Shown here: positions 35,143 to 46,417 of the stretch, one piece after another
Position numbering within the stretch: position 1 is the first letter of the stretch
Layout: each line of letters starts with the position of its first letter
Origin: Nemophila menziesii
Taxonomy: Eukaryota; Streptophyta; Magnoliopsida; Boraginales; Hydrophyllaceae
NCBI GenBank assembly: GCA_029959085.1
Contig: JARWIR010000023.1
Span: forward strand, 10,925,860 to 10,989,859
Reading direction: 5' to 3'
Length of the DNA stretch: 64,000 nucleotides
Program-made: the position numbers and the translations under genes
The notes under the pieces: generated by a model
Told to the model about the DNA's origin: nothing
Databases searched by the model: none
The model's input: the letters and a program-made list of their open reading frames with translations, nothing else

Positions 35143-36070
35143 AGGTAACCTTAACCTTAACCTTAACCTTAACCTTAACCTTAACCTTAAACTATACCTT
35201 AACCTTAACCCTAAACCTATTATCCATAACCTTACCCCCTTAGCTATTAACCTTATTCTTAACCTTATCATTAGACTTAGCCTTAACCTAACCTTGACCT
35301 TAAACATAACCTTAATCTAAACCTTAATCTTAACCTTAACCTTATCCTTAACATTAACCTTAATCCTAAACTTAACATTGAACTTAACCTTAAACTTAAA
35401 CCTTAAACCTTACATCTTAAACCTTAAACCCTAATCTTCATCATCACCTTAACCTTAACTTTAATCTTAACCCTTAAACTTTAACTTTAAACCTTACACC
35501 TTAAACCATAAACCTGACCTTGACCTTGAACCTTAAACCTTACAACCTTATCTTCATCTTCACTTTAACCTTAACCCTTAAACCTTAAACCTTAACCCTT
35601 GAATCTCAAGCCTTAACCTTTACATTCACCTTCATCTTAAGTTTAACTTAAACCTTAACCATAACCTTAACCTTGAAGTTAAAACTCAACCTTAATCTTG
35701 AACCTTGAACCTTAAACCTTGAACTTTACACATTAAACTTTAAACCTTAAACCTTAAACCTTAACCTTAAACTTAACTTTAAACCTTAACCATAACTTTC
35801 ATCTTATTTGTAACCTTATCCTTAAACAGATAAAGAATCATCGCGCTAATATTCGACCTTAAACCTGGAATTTTGTTAAACCTTAAACGTTTAATCTTAA
35901 ACCTTAACTCTAACTTAACATTAATCTTATAATTAAATTTAACCTTAACCTTGACTTAAAATTTAACCTTAACCCTTAACTTTAACCTTAACTCTAACCT
36001 TAAAATTAACCTCATCCTTAACCTTGACCTAAACCTTAAACTCAACCTTAACCTTAACCTAACCTTCTTC
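35143..36070. repeat. Degenerate CCTTAA/CCTTAAA array (telomere-like)
   Basis: Nearly 1 kb dominated by AACCTT/CCTTAA hexamers and CTTAAAC heptamers. It starts with eight almost perfect CCTTAA units at about 35,150-35,200 and becomes progressively irregular. A few CCCTAAA-type units (the plant telomere repeat) occur, for example CCTTAACCCTAAACC near 35,205 and AACCCTAATCTTC near 35,427, but most units have TT where telomeres have C or T. It lies about 100 bp inside the Helitron 3 3' hairpin. Confidence 0.85.
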
Positions 36071-36172
36071 TTGATGAGCAACAAAAGAAAAATCTGAACC
36101 CTAACTTTAACCTTGACCTTCACCCTTGGAACCTGTGTTCAATTTCCGTTAACAAAATAAATTTTTTCTTCA

Positions 36173-36199
36173 GTGTCTTCAGACACGGGTTTTACCTAG
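36173..36199 (+). other. Helitron 3 3' terminus (hairpin plus CTAG)
   Basis: Perfect GTGTC/GACAC stem with TTCA loop, GGGTTTTAC spacer and CTAG, followed by T of the host (TA)n. Confidence 0.88.
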
Positions 36200-36295
36200 T
36201 ATATATATATATTATCTACCTATCACCATAAAAAAGGGTAGGAATTTCTTAAATTTTAAGTATATTTTTTATATTTTATTAATACCTAATATATA

Positions 36296-36349
<54 letters not shown>

Positions 36350-36827
36350 TTTTTTCTTAGCAATCAAATATATGTAAATTTTAGTAGTCAATTTCATTGA
36401 TATTTTGTAAATTTTATATGATATATTTATTTTGAAATTAAATTTTATATGATATATTTATTTTGAAATTATATTACTCTAATTTTAATACATTATCACA
36501 TATATTGGATAACAATTTTTTTAATTTAAAGAAGAATGTATATTTTTATTATATATTTTATGAATTATTCTAAATAAATTTATATATTTATATTTTTAAT
36601 CTTTTTATATATATAATTATTTTTATAATACATATTAATATTTTTTTAATCTCATTGTTCTTTTTATGTAGAGTCCTAATAAGTATACTATATTTATGTT
36701 CAAGTTTTATTTATTTGCATGAGTCTTACTCATCACTATAATAAATCTTAATTGAAGGAATTATTAATGCATGACTATTACATAAGTAGATTATATGTAT
36801 TTTAATTTATCTATATATATCTTACAG

Positions 36828-36900
36828 GATAAGGTTGTTATAACTCGGTTGGATGACGAAGAAGAAAAATCTTGGCTGTTGCTCATGACATTTCAAATAG
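36828..36900 (+). pseudogene. Short exon remnant, copy 2 (open)
   Basis: Acceptor TCTTACAG, an open 73-bp exon (VVITRLDDEEEKSW, LLLMTFQIG) and donor GTAAAC are all intact here, unlike at 7,501. The promoter-like block that lies just upstream in copy 1 is separated from this exon by the Helitron array. The protein is not recognised. Confidence 0.45.
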
Positions 36901-39047
36901 GTAAACACTTTATAATTTTTTTTGTTTATGACATGAAAATAGGTGTGAGGTGTCCTTTTTAGATACATGGACTATGTTAGTGTTTATATTTTTCCCCAAT
37001 TTAATGTAAAAGTAGATTTAACCATTTTATGTACCATATGTACTTTTTTATTTCTAGTGTGACAAAGTCTACAATACCATATTAATGTTTGAATCACATT
37101 ATAAAACTACACGGTTCTACAAATATAAAACACCATATAAATTATAAAACTAAAAAATAATATATTTTTTATGGATGAAAATAGAATAAAAAAAATATTG
37201 GTCTTACAACCAAATGGAAATAATATTTGAAACAAAGTTTAGAATATAATAAAGTTTTACAAGAATCATTTTTTATTCAGAAGCATCTTAATATGAATAG
37301 ATTGTACAAATAATGTTGCAAGAATTGCTCCATTAACAGTTGTAAGGTTACAACTCCTTTCCTTAACCCTTTGAGGATCTTCAAATAATCAATGAATTGC
37401 AAATTCAAAACTACTTCTAGTGTTTTAGAGTCATGTTAAAGAATTATAGATTCTAACGGAAGTATGAAAACATATTTTCATAGATGTTTTACCTTGTTTA
37501 TGGTCTTCCAACGATTCTAGTAATTAAGGCTATTTCTCTTCAAATGATCCTTCTTCTTAAAGAGAGATCGATCACTATCATTAGGTTAAACGTTCTTCTT
37601 TTTAACCTTAGGCTTTCTCTAAGGTGTCATTAGCACAAGTGAATTTTTCTTCATCTTAAATTTTTCATTACATTTATCCTAACAAGTATTTCCAATCATC
37701 TACTCAAAATCAATAAACTTTTCCGATGTTAGACAAGCCTTCAAAAGATTATTAACTCCTAAATATCACACAATATCATAGTTACATTAGAGTGAAAAAA
37801 TAGCAAGATCAGAATATGTGATATCTTCTTTTTGAGTGAACGCATCAACTTATAGTTTTTATATATGGTTATCTTCTTCAAAAGTGTTGTATACCATAAT
37901 ATTAAGTCTATATTTTGAACATGAATAATTATTTAGATAAATGGTTTTTCGTAGTTCTACTATTTGAACCATATATCTTCATACGATGTTGAATTTCTAT
38001 GTAATATCTATATCGCCTAGGATTATTTGAGGATGTTAGAGCCAATACATTCTACATAGTGCTTACAATAAACTCAAAGTATTGCAGGTAGAATAATGCT
38101 CTAAATAAAGGTGTGTAAGGGTTCAAACATGTCATCCACCTGAAACTTATTCTAATTGATGGATAGAATAATGTCTGTTTCGATATAAAAACAATTAATA
38201 GATTACCTAGTATGATTAACCGCTTAGAACAATTAGACGAGCTATGTGACTAATCAAGTATTTTCTAATACTAGTTTCTAATTATTGTATAGTGGGTTAA
38301 TCCATTATATAAAACAAAAACCTTTACCCTACCAGTCCGCATATAACTAAGAAAACTAAAAAGGATTACTTAACTAAAGTTTGAATACATTCTATGAGTA
38401 ACTAGGTGTTTTTATTTTCAAACCATGAATTATTATATTTTTTGTTAAAAAAATTAATTATTATTTTATATTGAAGAAAAATGTTAGTTATATTCAGTTG
38501 ATCTATTTTTCCATATATTATGAATGTTTTATTATCAAAGTATTTGCATTAGTAAAATATATAATTTTAATAATATAATTAAAAACATTCTAAATAAAAT
38601 TCGCCTAAACTTTAACTAATGGACTCTCGATTTACTTGATAACCTCATTTTTCCCTATTTAGTGTCACTTCTATATTTATGATTTTTCTGTGCGAAATAT
38701 AAGTTTGAATAGCAAATTTAACTTGTTAAATGCTCATTCAACTTGTTTAATTAATTGTTGTTCTTATTAATATAGTCCTTTAAGATGTATTAGATGTGAA
38801 ATATTTATTGCATTTGTACATATATATGACTTAGTTTTCATTTCTATAGTTTATTTTTTTGAGTTCTTTGCAAAATTGGTCTTCTATTATGTGAAATATC
38901 AAAATAAAGCAGTGTTTTACATTAAGATTAACATTGCAAATATACCATCCATGGGGTATATTAGCTATATTTGGAACAACATACATTTTTTTATTACTTC
39001 ATGAATCACATGGGTTTTTTCTTACTTAATTTGTGTATGCAAAATTC

Positions 39048-39270
39048 AGGTACCACACCAAACTATTGGACTTAAAATGTAATGGAAAGAGAACATAGCC
39101 TGCTAATTAAAAAGGCATATCCTGCAATGAGGAAGTTAGGAATTGATGAAGAAACTGTGAAACCAGTCCTCCTCAGGAAGCTCCTCAAAGAGTTTGATAA
39201 TAACGCATCGAGGAAGAAAATAATCGAGATCTTATTAATGCAATATTTGATATTGTCGGCCAATTAGTTT
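39048..39270 (+). pseudogene. WIYLD-domain exon, copy 2, frameshifted
   Basis: Same as 9,720-9,940, with AMRKLGIDEETVKPVL followed by LRKLLKEFDNN. One CTC codon is repeated (VLLRKLL), a 3-bp insertion that keeps the frame. The frameshift after DNN, before the EENNRDLINAIFDI helix, is identical to copy 1. No SET domain is present nearby. Confidence 0.6.
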
Positions 39271-39417
39271 GCTCCTTGTAGTTATCATTTTTATTCCTTA
39301 TTGTAAAAATTATAAAATAAGGGACAAAATTGTCAAAAAAGTAAAAGGACAATATATGCAAATCCCCCTTCGTTATTTTTCTCAATAAAGTTTTGTGATT
39401 TTTGAAAGTGTCACAAA

Positions 39418-39775
39418 ACAGATGAAGAGCCTAGTGCGCGCCGATCACCCGTATCAGAGGTTGATGTAGTAGGAACTAGTGAAAAAAGAGAAATAAAAAG
39501 CGGTGATCGAGAAAATAAAGTCAAAACTCAAGTATTACTTGTATCCAACGACCAACGAATTAAACGAGCATCACGAGAACGTGCATGTGCAGCTTTCGTT
39601 ACCGTATTTGCAGATTTGTTGCAAAATAATCACGATCTTTTGCCCATTTAATCAGAATTTGACAACTTAATCATAAAGGGGTCTCTCGAATGGGGAAAGC
39701 TTTGGAAAAAAAACTTATAGAGAGCGTTTTCATGACGGGCACTTTGATCTTAAAATCATCCTTTAAGAAAATATT
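39418..39775 (+). pseudogene. Unrecognised coding remnant, copy 2
   Basis: Counterpart of 10,075-10,440. The ATG of the 81-codon frame is lost here (GTGTC replaces ATGTGTC). The stop after NNHDLLPI is shared, and an extra A in the following A-run (WKKN...) shifts the continuation. Confidence 0.33.
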
Positions 39776-40076
39776 TGTTAGAGTTCGGTCCTCCTTGGAA
39801 AGTCATTTATCGGTTTTTTCCATCCAGGTGAGATGGAGGACGAAATAGTTGTGTTTCTTCAAGAAATCATGTCTTTTGACAATATATGGGATACAATTAC
39901 ATTATTAGCTTGAACGACCATTTTTTTGTCCTCAAGGTCTCTTTTGAAGCATACTACATAATTGACAGTTTATGTGAGAGCTTTATGAGGGATGCAAGCA
40001 AGCTTACATAAAAAAATTTGACCAGGACACCAAGATCTTGAAACTACCAAAAACCGAGTAAACCTCTCAATACAAA

Positions 40077-40256
40077 ATGGCTGATGAGTCTACTTTAGAA
40101 GAAGATGTGATTTATGGAGTTAAGGAAGGGTGTAAAGAGTACATAAAGAGATTCTTGGCTGCAATTCCGACCAGGGAACTGCTGACTGATGTCAAGAAAG
40201 GGAAGACACCATTAATAGCGATTCATCAAAGGTTGTACATTGATTTGTGGAGGTAA
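40077..40256 (+). CDS. Small unrecognised 59-codon frame, copy 2
   Basis: Identical to the frame at 10,744 except for one missense change (TRELLTDV against TREVLTDV). Staying open in both copies is weak evidence for function at this length. No family was recognised. Confidence 0.25.
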   Translation: MADESTLEEDVIYGVKEGCKEYIKRFLAAIPTRELLTDVKKGKTPLIAIHQRLYIDLWR

Positions 40257-42263
40257 TCAATCGTGTAAAGAGTACATAGAGAGATTCTTGCTTGCAATTC
40301 TGACAAGGGAATTGCAGGTTGATTTTCATTTTACCAAATCACAACTACCTGCCACATTAGATTTACCTTCCTAGAGTTATCTTCCTCCTTGGATAATTCC
40401 TTTATATAAGACAAGCTACCTCTTACGATAGAATGAAATTCTAAGAGAAAGGGTTCGTATGGTGCAGGACCAACGAATTCTCAATCTGCAGGTAAGGTAT
40501 CTATACTATAATGCTTTCATAATTATTTTTAGAGTGAAATGCAGATCCTTAAGATAATGTTTTTTGCATATTTATTAATATTGAATCGATGTAAAAAGAC
40601 AATAATATATTCTCCATGGATCAATATTCTTTGGAATCAATTTGTTTTTATTTGCCTTATTCTGTCTTCAAATCACTTATTGATACTTATTTAAGAACAA
40701 AAAAGAAGAAATGATAAGATAGGCATGCATCAATAAGAGAATATTTTGCACATATAGGTAAATAATGTTAAAAAGAAAAAACTGTTCTTCAATTTGAATG
40801 AATTTGTTATTATTTTTTACTTGTTTTATCTGACTACTTATTTTGCCATATTTATTCAGGAGATAAACGAAAAAAATTCATGGAATAGGCAAATTTTAAA
40901 GATAAACTTTTGATGGATATTTTGTATCAACTGTGTATATGGTTTGTTGAGTCGAGGATTTGTAGTAACTTGAAACATTTTGGTTGTAGCATATAAGCTA
41001 CTAAAACTAGATATACATTTCTTTTAAGAATTTAAATTGTTACAAATTTATTCGAAAGTTATGAATTTTGTTGTTAATCAGATATGATTAGAGTGATAAA
41101 ATTAATTGATTTGATTTAAATTCTCGATTATTTTCTCAAATAGTTTCCGACTATTTGCGTTGTTTATTTATTATGATAATATGTGGTAAGTTGGTGCCTT
41201 GTTGTTAAGAAACTTTCAATTTTATATCACTATATTCTTTAACTTTTTAAAAAAAACAATCTCTATTCTTAAATAGGTATTCAACATCGTAGAAAAGGTT
41301 ATTCAACCCAAAGGGTTTTTTAATTCATTTTTAGACAAGAAATTCATATAGATCATTTTTTAATTATTGAATTGCAAAAGAATCCAAATAATTTAGTTAA
41401 ATAAAGATAAAACATAATTGACAAATAAAATTTATTGAACACTATCGACGTGTCATTAATATATTTGGTTGTGTGACTGAGCACGTCTAATCAGTGACAC
41501 TGATTATGATATACAGACCAACAAAAATTGCATTAGCACTGATGATAGGCTAGACCATACTCCACAGAGTATGACTACCATAGACTTCTTCTACTACTCG
41601 AACATACTTCATAGAGCATGACGACCGTATACTTCTTCTACTACTGGAGGAGGGGAGTTTATCAATGTAACTACATATTCCACTTTCCCTAGTCAAACAT
41701 CTAAACTCGGCGCTATATCTAATTAATTACATGCACTTGAGAACTAAAAAGGGAAAGAGTAAGGAGCAAAGAAGCTCAGCCGAATGCCATAATCTTGTGA
41801 TTTGAGCCTTTGACCTTTAGTTTATATTACTCACCTTACCCACTTTCCATCTCATACTTCACAAAGAATGACGATCATATCTATCCCTCGCCCAGTTAAA
41901 TAATTTACATCATCCTCAACAGCTAATAGAGCATACAAATTCCCACTATCAGAATGCTCGACTCAATGACTCGGTCTGAGAGCACAAACACAACTCCAAA
42001 TAAGCAAAATTTTCAACCAATGTGGTGGATGAGGAATGTATACGGTGAATCATAGTAATAACGACGTAACTTGCTCTCAATCACTTCCAAAGATCTTTAT
42101 CTCGCTCACCTAGTGTCTTGTTGTTTCGCTGAGTCTTTCCTGAAACCAGGCAAAATGTTAGGCCCAAAGAAAGGTGCCTTCTTGATATCACTCTAACGCC
42201 TAATATTAAATTTTTGCTATCGGGGATTACTTAACCTTAGAGGAACTAAGAAGATTTATACCG

Positions 42264-43005
42264 ACTATATAATAACCAAATCCAATATAGGGAAAGAAGA
42301 TTATGGCGTATCTAGAGTGTACAAAATTCTTTTATGAAATAGGGTATTTATAAAGCTCGAAGATGCACGCAAAGAACTAGTATGGTGCACAATATTAGGA
42401 GAGGATGAGTGCACACTATAGGCTATCATGGAGTCTGGCCAACCGTGCAGAGTATTGTATAGTACTGAGCGCATACACTTAAGTATGACCTAGGAAGACA
42501 AGGGATGTCTATCCTGGGAAGATTTTAACACTCTTATTCCCTTATGAAGACGTTCCTTTCCCTCAACCCCCTTACACATCTCGTTCGTTCGGTCCTCCCA
42601 AGTTTTTTCAGGCTTATTCAACCATCGATGTTATATTTTCGTTTATCGATACCCTTTTTGAATTTGTTCGATCCATATCCCTTGTCTAGATATTACCAAA
42701 AGGAATTTATTAGCTCTTTCAGTTTTACACTGATACAAGGTTAGATCGACTATTTAATCTTCTTAGCACGTCTTTTCTATTGTCTATTGTAACATTCATT
42801 GTATTCCGATATAAATATTTTATAATCTATCCTTTAATGAGGTATTATTCATTTGAGTATCGAATTATATTAAAACTACAATTAGTTTTTTATCGATTTT
42901 AATATTGTAGAATATTATTTTTTCATTTTAACACATATAACTAGAGTGGAGAATGCTTATTTTTTATATAAATAACTAACCATGTTTCTAAAATATTTAT
43001 TGAAT
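42264..43005. other. No gene recognised
   Basis: Unique sequence right of the segmental duplication. One 66-codon frame (42,544-42,744) shows no recognisable domain. Confidence 0.45.
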
Positions 43006-43009
43006 AATG

Positions 43010-43385
43010 AAACTTCAAAATATCCACATACACATACTCAGTATCTAATGAACCAAAGAATACATAATCTCTATAGTCAAATCTTTTCGGAACCCAGGTT
43101 TCAGCTTCCTCAATAGTATGAACGCTTGTTTCTTCAAAGAGATAAGAATAGTAATCCAGAAAACATGTTTGTATATTTGACTCATGTTCTTTCTAAACCC
43201 CATTGTTAACTTTAATGGGTAGAATCTTTATTGCCACTTCTTCTTTGTTGTATGGCCACAAAGGAGAATTTCGTATTTTTATCTCCATGTTAAGCCAACG
43301 TTGTTGTATTCTATCTACCCAATATTTTTTGTCACACTCATATGTTCGTTTCAACTAGACTCTGACATGCCCTTCCTCTAACTGG
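43010..43385 (-). pseudogene. Unrecognised coding remnant, minus strand
   Basis: A minus-strand frame runs about 120 codons with only two stops: TYECDKKYWVDRIQQRWLNM, then NKEEVAIKILPIKVNNG, stop, KEHESNIQTCFLDYYSYLFE and AETWVPKRFDYRDYVFFGSL. Both the length and the composition (Trp, Tyr, charged) suggest an old coding sequence, possibly part of a mobile-element polyprotein. I cannot assign a family. Confidence 0.35.
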
Positions 43386-43389
43386 ATGT

Positions 43390-45036
43390 TAGAAGTTGGT
43401 ATTTTGTTCACACTTTTAGTAACTTATTCCTGAAGTTTTTTAATAAAGATCTCCTGGTTTTTTATTGTTTTTCAGCTCTATATATTAAGAGCTCTTGTCC
43501 AAGAAAACCTCCAATGATATTTGTGTTCTGGGTACGCCCCATAAAATTACCTCCGTGCATTGTTTGTATTCCATCCAAGAAGATTAAAATCTAAACATGT
43601 GTTTTCCTTGTCTCATGGATGGATCGTATTGGAGAATTAGTTGTGAGTGATCAGATTCTATTTCAAGTGGGATAACCACATACGAAGCAAATGTACAATC
43701 AAGTTTTTCCTTGACAAGGTCACTATATGTCAATTAGTTAGTCCAAGTACAGAAACACCCATAAGAGTGTAAATCGTTTAGGCTATTATTATGTAAAAAA
43801 TTTTAATTCCAATATATTGTTTATATTGGCAACTGTATTTATTGTTAAAGTTCAAAATATCATTAAAATCACCTGTAGAGATGCAAGAAGCTCAATTTGT
43901 ATCTTTTTAAAATTGATGCATGGTACAATACTTAATGTATCAAATAAACAAGAAGATCAAAATTATAAAGTCCCTAATAGTCAGGTATTTTCTATTTTGT
44001 GTTGTTGAGTTAATTTGCACTATAGTCGATTATTATCAATGGTTATATATAGCAATCTAGGAGTGTTCCACTAATTATATATCAAGCAAAAATTACAATA
44101 AAAGTGTATAAATATATCCAATATGTTGTATAGTGTAATATTTGTATGATAATCAAAATGCGTCGAAGTTGAACATACTTTAGATTTTCCTATAAAGAAA
44201 CTTTCATACATCTTTATAAGAAATGTAGATATATATATATATATTAAAAATTAATGTATTTTTTGAAATAAATTATTACTCATTTCTCAAACTAATGAGT
44301 TTTTTACCTATATGTCAAAACATGGATTATCCAAGTTTAATTTATATCTATCTTAGTTTATTTGATCGAGGGCAAATCTAATATAAATATATTGGTTTAG
44401 ATTAGAAAATTTATATATATATATATATTATATATATATATTATAAGTTTATTATTAGTATGAAGTAATTATCCAGTGATAAAATATAATTTAAAATATT
44501 GAACAAGATGAATAAGCTTGTAGGTGTTCGACCATCTAGAATCACCTTCAAGTTAATAATAACTAATCTAAATAATTAGTAATCAGAATGGCTTCTAAAA
44601 ACTTATTAAAAAATAATCAAGATAACAACTCATGCACAAGAACCATTCTCAATTTAAGGTAACGATCGTCAAAATTGTTCCAAGAATCTTGTAATAATAA
44701 GTTATGATAGAAAGTGAGTTATTAAAGATAATTAAAGAATTATAGTGAAATATATCTAATATTAAATAAGAAACAATAAATATTATATAAACACAATATA
44801 ATGTATTCATATCAAATGTGGGCATTTAAGAAAGAGATGTGTTTATATACAATATTGTACTTTAAAATGTAAATAAATACTTTCATAGTGAATTCTTATC
44901 TTATCATAACTAATTCATGGTAAAATACTTAATTTATAAAATAACTAAGAAAATCAAAATAATATAATCCCTCAATAGTCAAGTGTTGTTTATTTTGTTT
45001 GGTTGAGTTATATCATAATATAATCTATTATTATAA

Positions 45037-45072
<36 letters not shown>

Positions 45073-45115
45073 TCTACGTGTATAATCATCATATATCAAA
45101 TATATGAAAGTGTAT
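43390..45115. other. No gene recognised; (TA)n tracts
   Basis: AT-rich with (TA)n at about 44,232-44,250, 44,410-44,450 and 45,040-45,070. A 63-codon frame at 43,817-44,008 has no recognisable content. Confidence 0.45.
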
Positions 45116-45120
45116 AAATA

Positions 45121-45746
45121 TAATTACCAACTTGCTCACTGAACTTCTTTAATCTCCCCTCTTCTTGAATCAGCATAACCTTCGATTCTGTAAAGTTACA
45201 TTTATCTTTAATGGTATTGTAGTTCACTTGGAACTGGCTAAACTAATGAGGTAGAGAGTTCATAATGAATTGGACAAATAATTGCTCGTGAACTTCTATT
45301 CCCAAAGTCGTTAACTTTGATCCCAAGTTTAACATGTGTGTCACATGATCAAGGATTGACTGAGACCAGTCATCTTTCTTTGTAGTAAGCTCACTCATAA
45401 GGCTTCCTACAATAGACTTTTCAGCCAAATCCGATTGTGAACACTCTTTAATTGCTTTAATGAGTTCCCTTGCATTTTCAGTCTTTGGCATTAATGGTTT
45501 AATACTCTCGGCCATCGACATCCTCATAAGATTCATGGTCAACCTGTTTGATCGCTCCCAAATCTCACGACGAGATTTGTCAACATCAGAGCTATCATCT
45601 GTAATGGTTGGTGGTTCTTCATCAGAGAGGATTGCAAAGTACAACAACATTACGCCAAGAGTAAACTTGATTTGATCAGACAATTCACCATAATTTAGCC
45701 CATTGAATTTCATGACAGAGTTAGCAGACGCAAAAACATTTGACAA
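45121..45746 (-). pseudogene. Ty1/copia gag fragment
   Basis: A 167-codon frame starts MSNVFASANSVMKFNGLNYG and contains SDEEPPTITDDSSDVDKSRR, LTMNLMRMSMAESI and LIKAIKECSQSDLAEKSIVG. This is typical of plant Ty1/copia gag (UBN2-type domain). It ends at a stop after FIMNSLPH, but the same frame continues with FSQFQVNYNTIKDKCNF and LIQEEGRLKKFSEQVG, so the stop is a mutation within gag. The zinc knuckle, protease, integrase and RT are absent, so only the 5' part of the element remains. The primer-binding site and LTR lie at higher coordinates, as expected for this orientation. Confidence 0.85.
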
Positions 45747-45749
45747 CGC

Positions 45750-46400
45750 TGCAACATTTATACATGCTTATCTATTAGTGCTAAAATAAAATTAATACAA
45801 ATTCATAATATATATTTTCTATTGAAACTTTATAGCATATATTTAATAAACTTTTGAGAAATACTTAAACATATACACTTTCAGTGATGCAAAATAAATT
45901 ACTTTAACAATTAATCAAATCAACCATAAATCAATTAATCATGCAACCTTTGGGACATACATGTCATTAACTAGTAACAAAAAATAAATACTATTCATGT
46001 TACTAATTATATTCAATGATCCACCTTTGGGTGATCTCTCAAAATATAATTAATAAAACAATTGATCAATAAAATAAATTATATCATTTATGCATCCTTT
46101 ATTTATAATCAATCATAATTTAATAGTAATATAACAAGACCACTTTGGTGACTAACATGTTAATTACAAACAAAATATTAAATCCTTTTATGGGTAAAAA
46201 TGATTTTATACTGTGTTAGAATTTTATAAACACAATACCCAAAAACATAATAACAGCGTAAGGTAACTATAGACATAATTAATAATATTTAAACAAATAT
46301 TACACAACTCTATCTCACATATTTAAAGTTCATCACAAATATAAACAAAATCATAATTTGTAAAAGCAATGATATAATCGGTAAATTAAATAGATCTAGA
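45750..46400 (-). other. Copia 5' untranslated leader
   Basis: AT-rich, non-coding sequence between the gag start and the primer-binding site. It has imperfect internal repeats of the type ACCTTTGG(G).ACATACATG / CCACCTTTGGGTGATC / CCACTTTGGTGACTAACATG. Confidence 0.5.
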
Positions 46401-46403
46401 TTG

Positions 46404-46415
46404 GCTCTGATACCA
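46404..46415 (-). promoter_or_regulatory. Copia primer-binding site (initiator tRNA-Met type)
   Basis: The minus strand reads TGGTATCAGAGC, the standard complement of the initiator tRNA-Met 3' end used by plant Ty1/copia elements. It lies two bases inside the LTR end. Confidence 0.9.
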
Positions 46416-46417
46416 AT

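Larger units (their letters stand above)
30813..36199 (+). mobile_element. Helitron 3 (non-autonomous; centrin and PP2A-A captures)
   Basis: The 5' end TCTATATTATATTTCGAA is identical to that of Helitron 2 and is followed by the same three-fold GGTGGCCAGGAT.GATTCT repeat. The 3' end has a perfect GTGTC-TTCA-GACAC hairpin (36,173-36,186) and CTAG at 36,196-36,199, then host (TA)n. It carries centrin exons, PP2A A-subunit exons, an unrecognised coding stretch, a hAT-like MITE and a CCTTAA-type array next to the 3' end. No helicase is present, so it would need an autonomous relative. Confidence 0.88.
36201..42263. repeat. Segmental duplication block D2, copy 2
   Basis: Second copy of 6,905-12,934. 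An internal (TA)n tract at about 36,300-36,346 has expanded to more than 20 TA units. The block ends after AACTAAGAAGATTT. What follows (from 42,264) is unrelated to 12,935 onwards. Confidence 0.93.

Noticed and set aside
35143..36070. True interstitial telomere
   Set aside because: Most units are CCTTAA/CCTTAAA rather than the plant CCCTAAA repeat, and the array lies inside a Helitron. It is described as telomere-like only.
25200..36199. Autonomous Helitron with RepHel
   Set aside because: No rolling-circle initiator (HUH) or helicase motifs and no long frame were seen in any of the three elements.
45460..45675. 71-codon plus-strand frame
   Set aside because: Antisense shadow of the copia gag frame, with no domain of its own.
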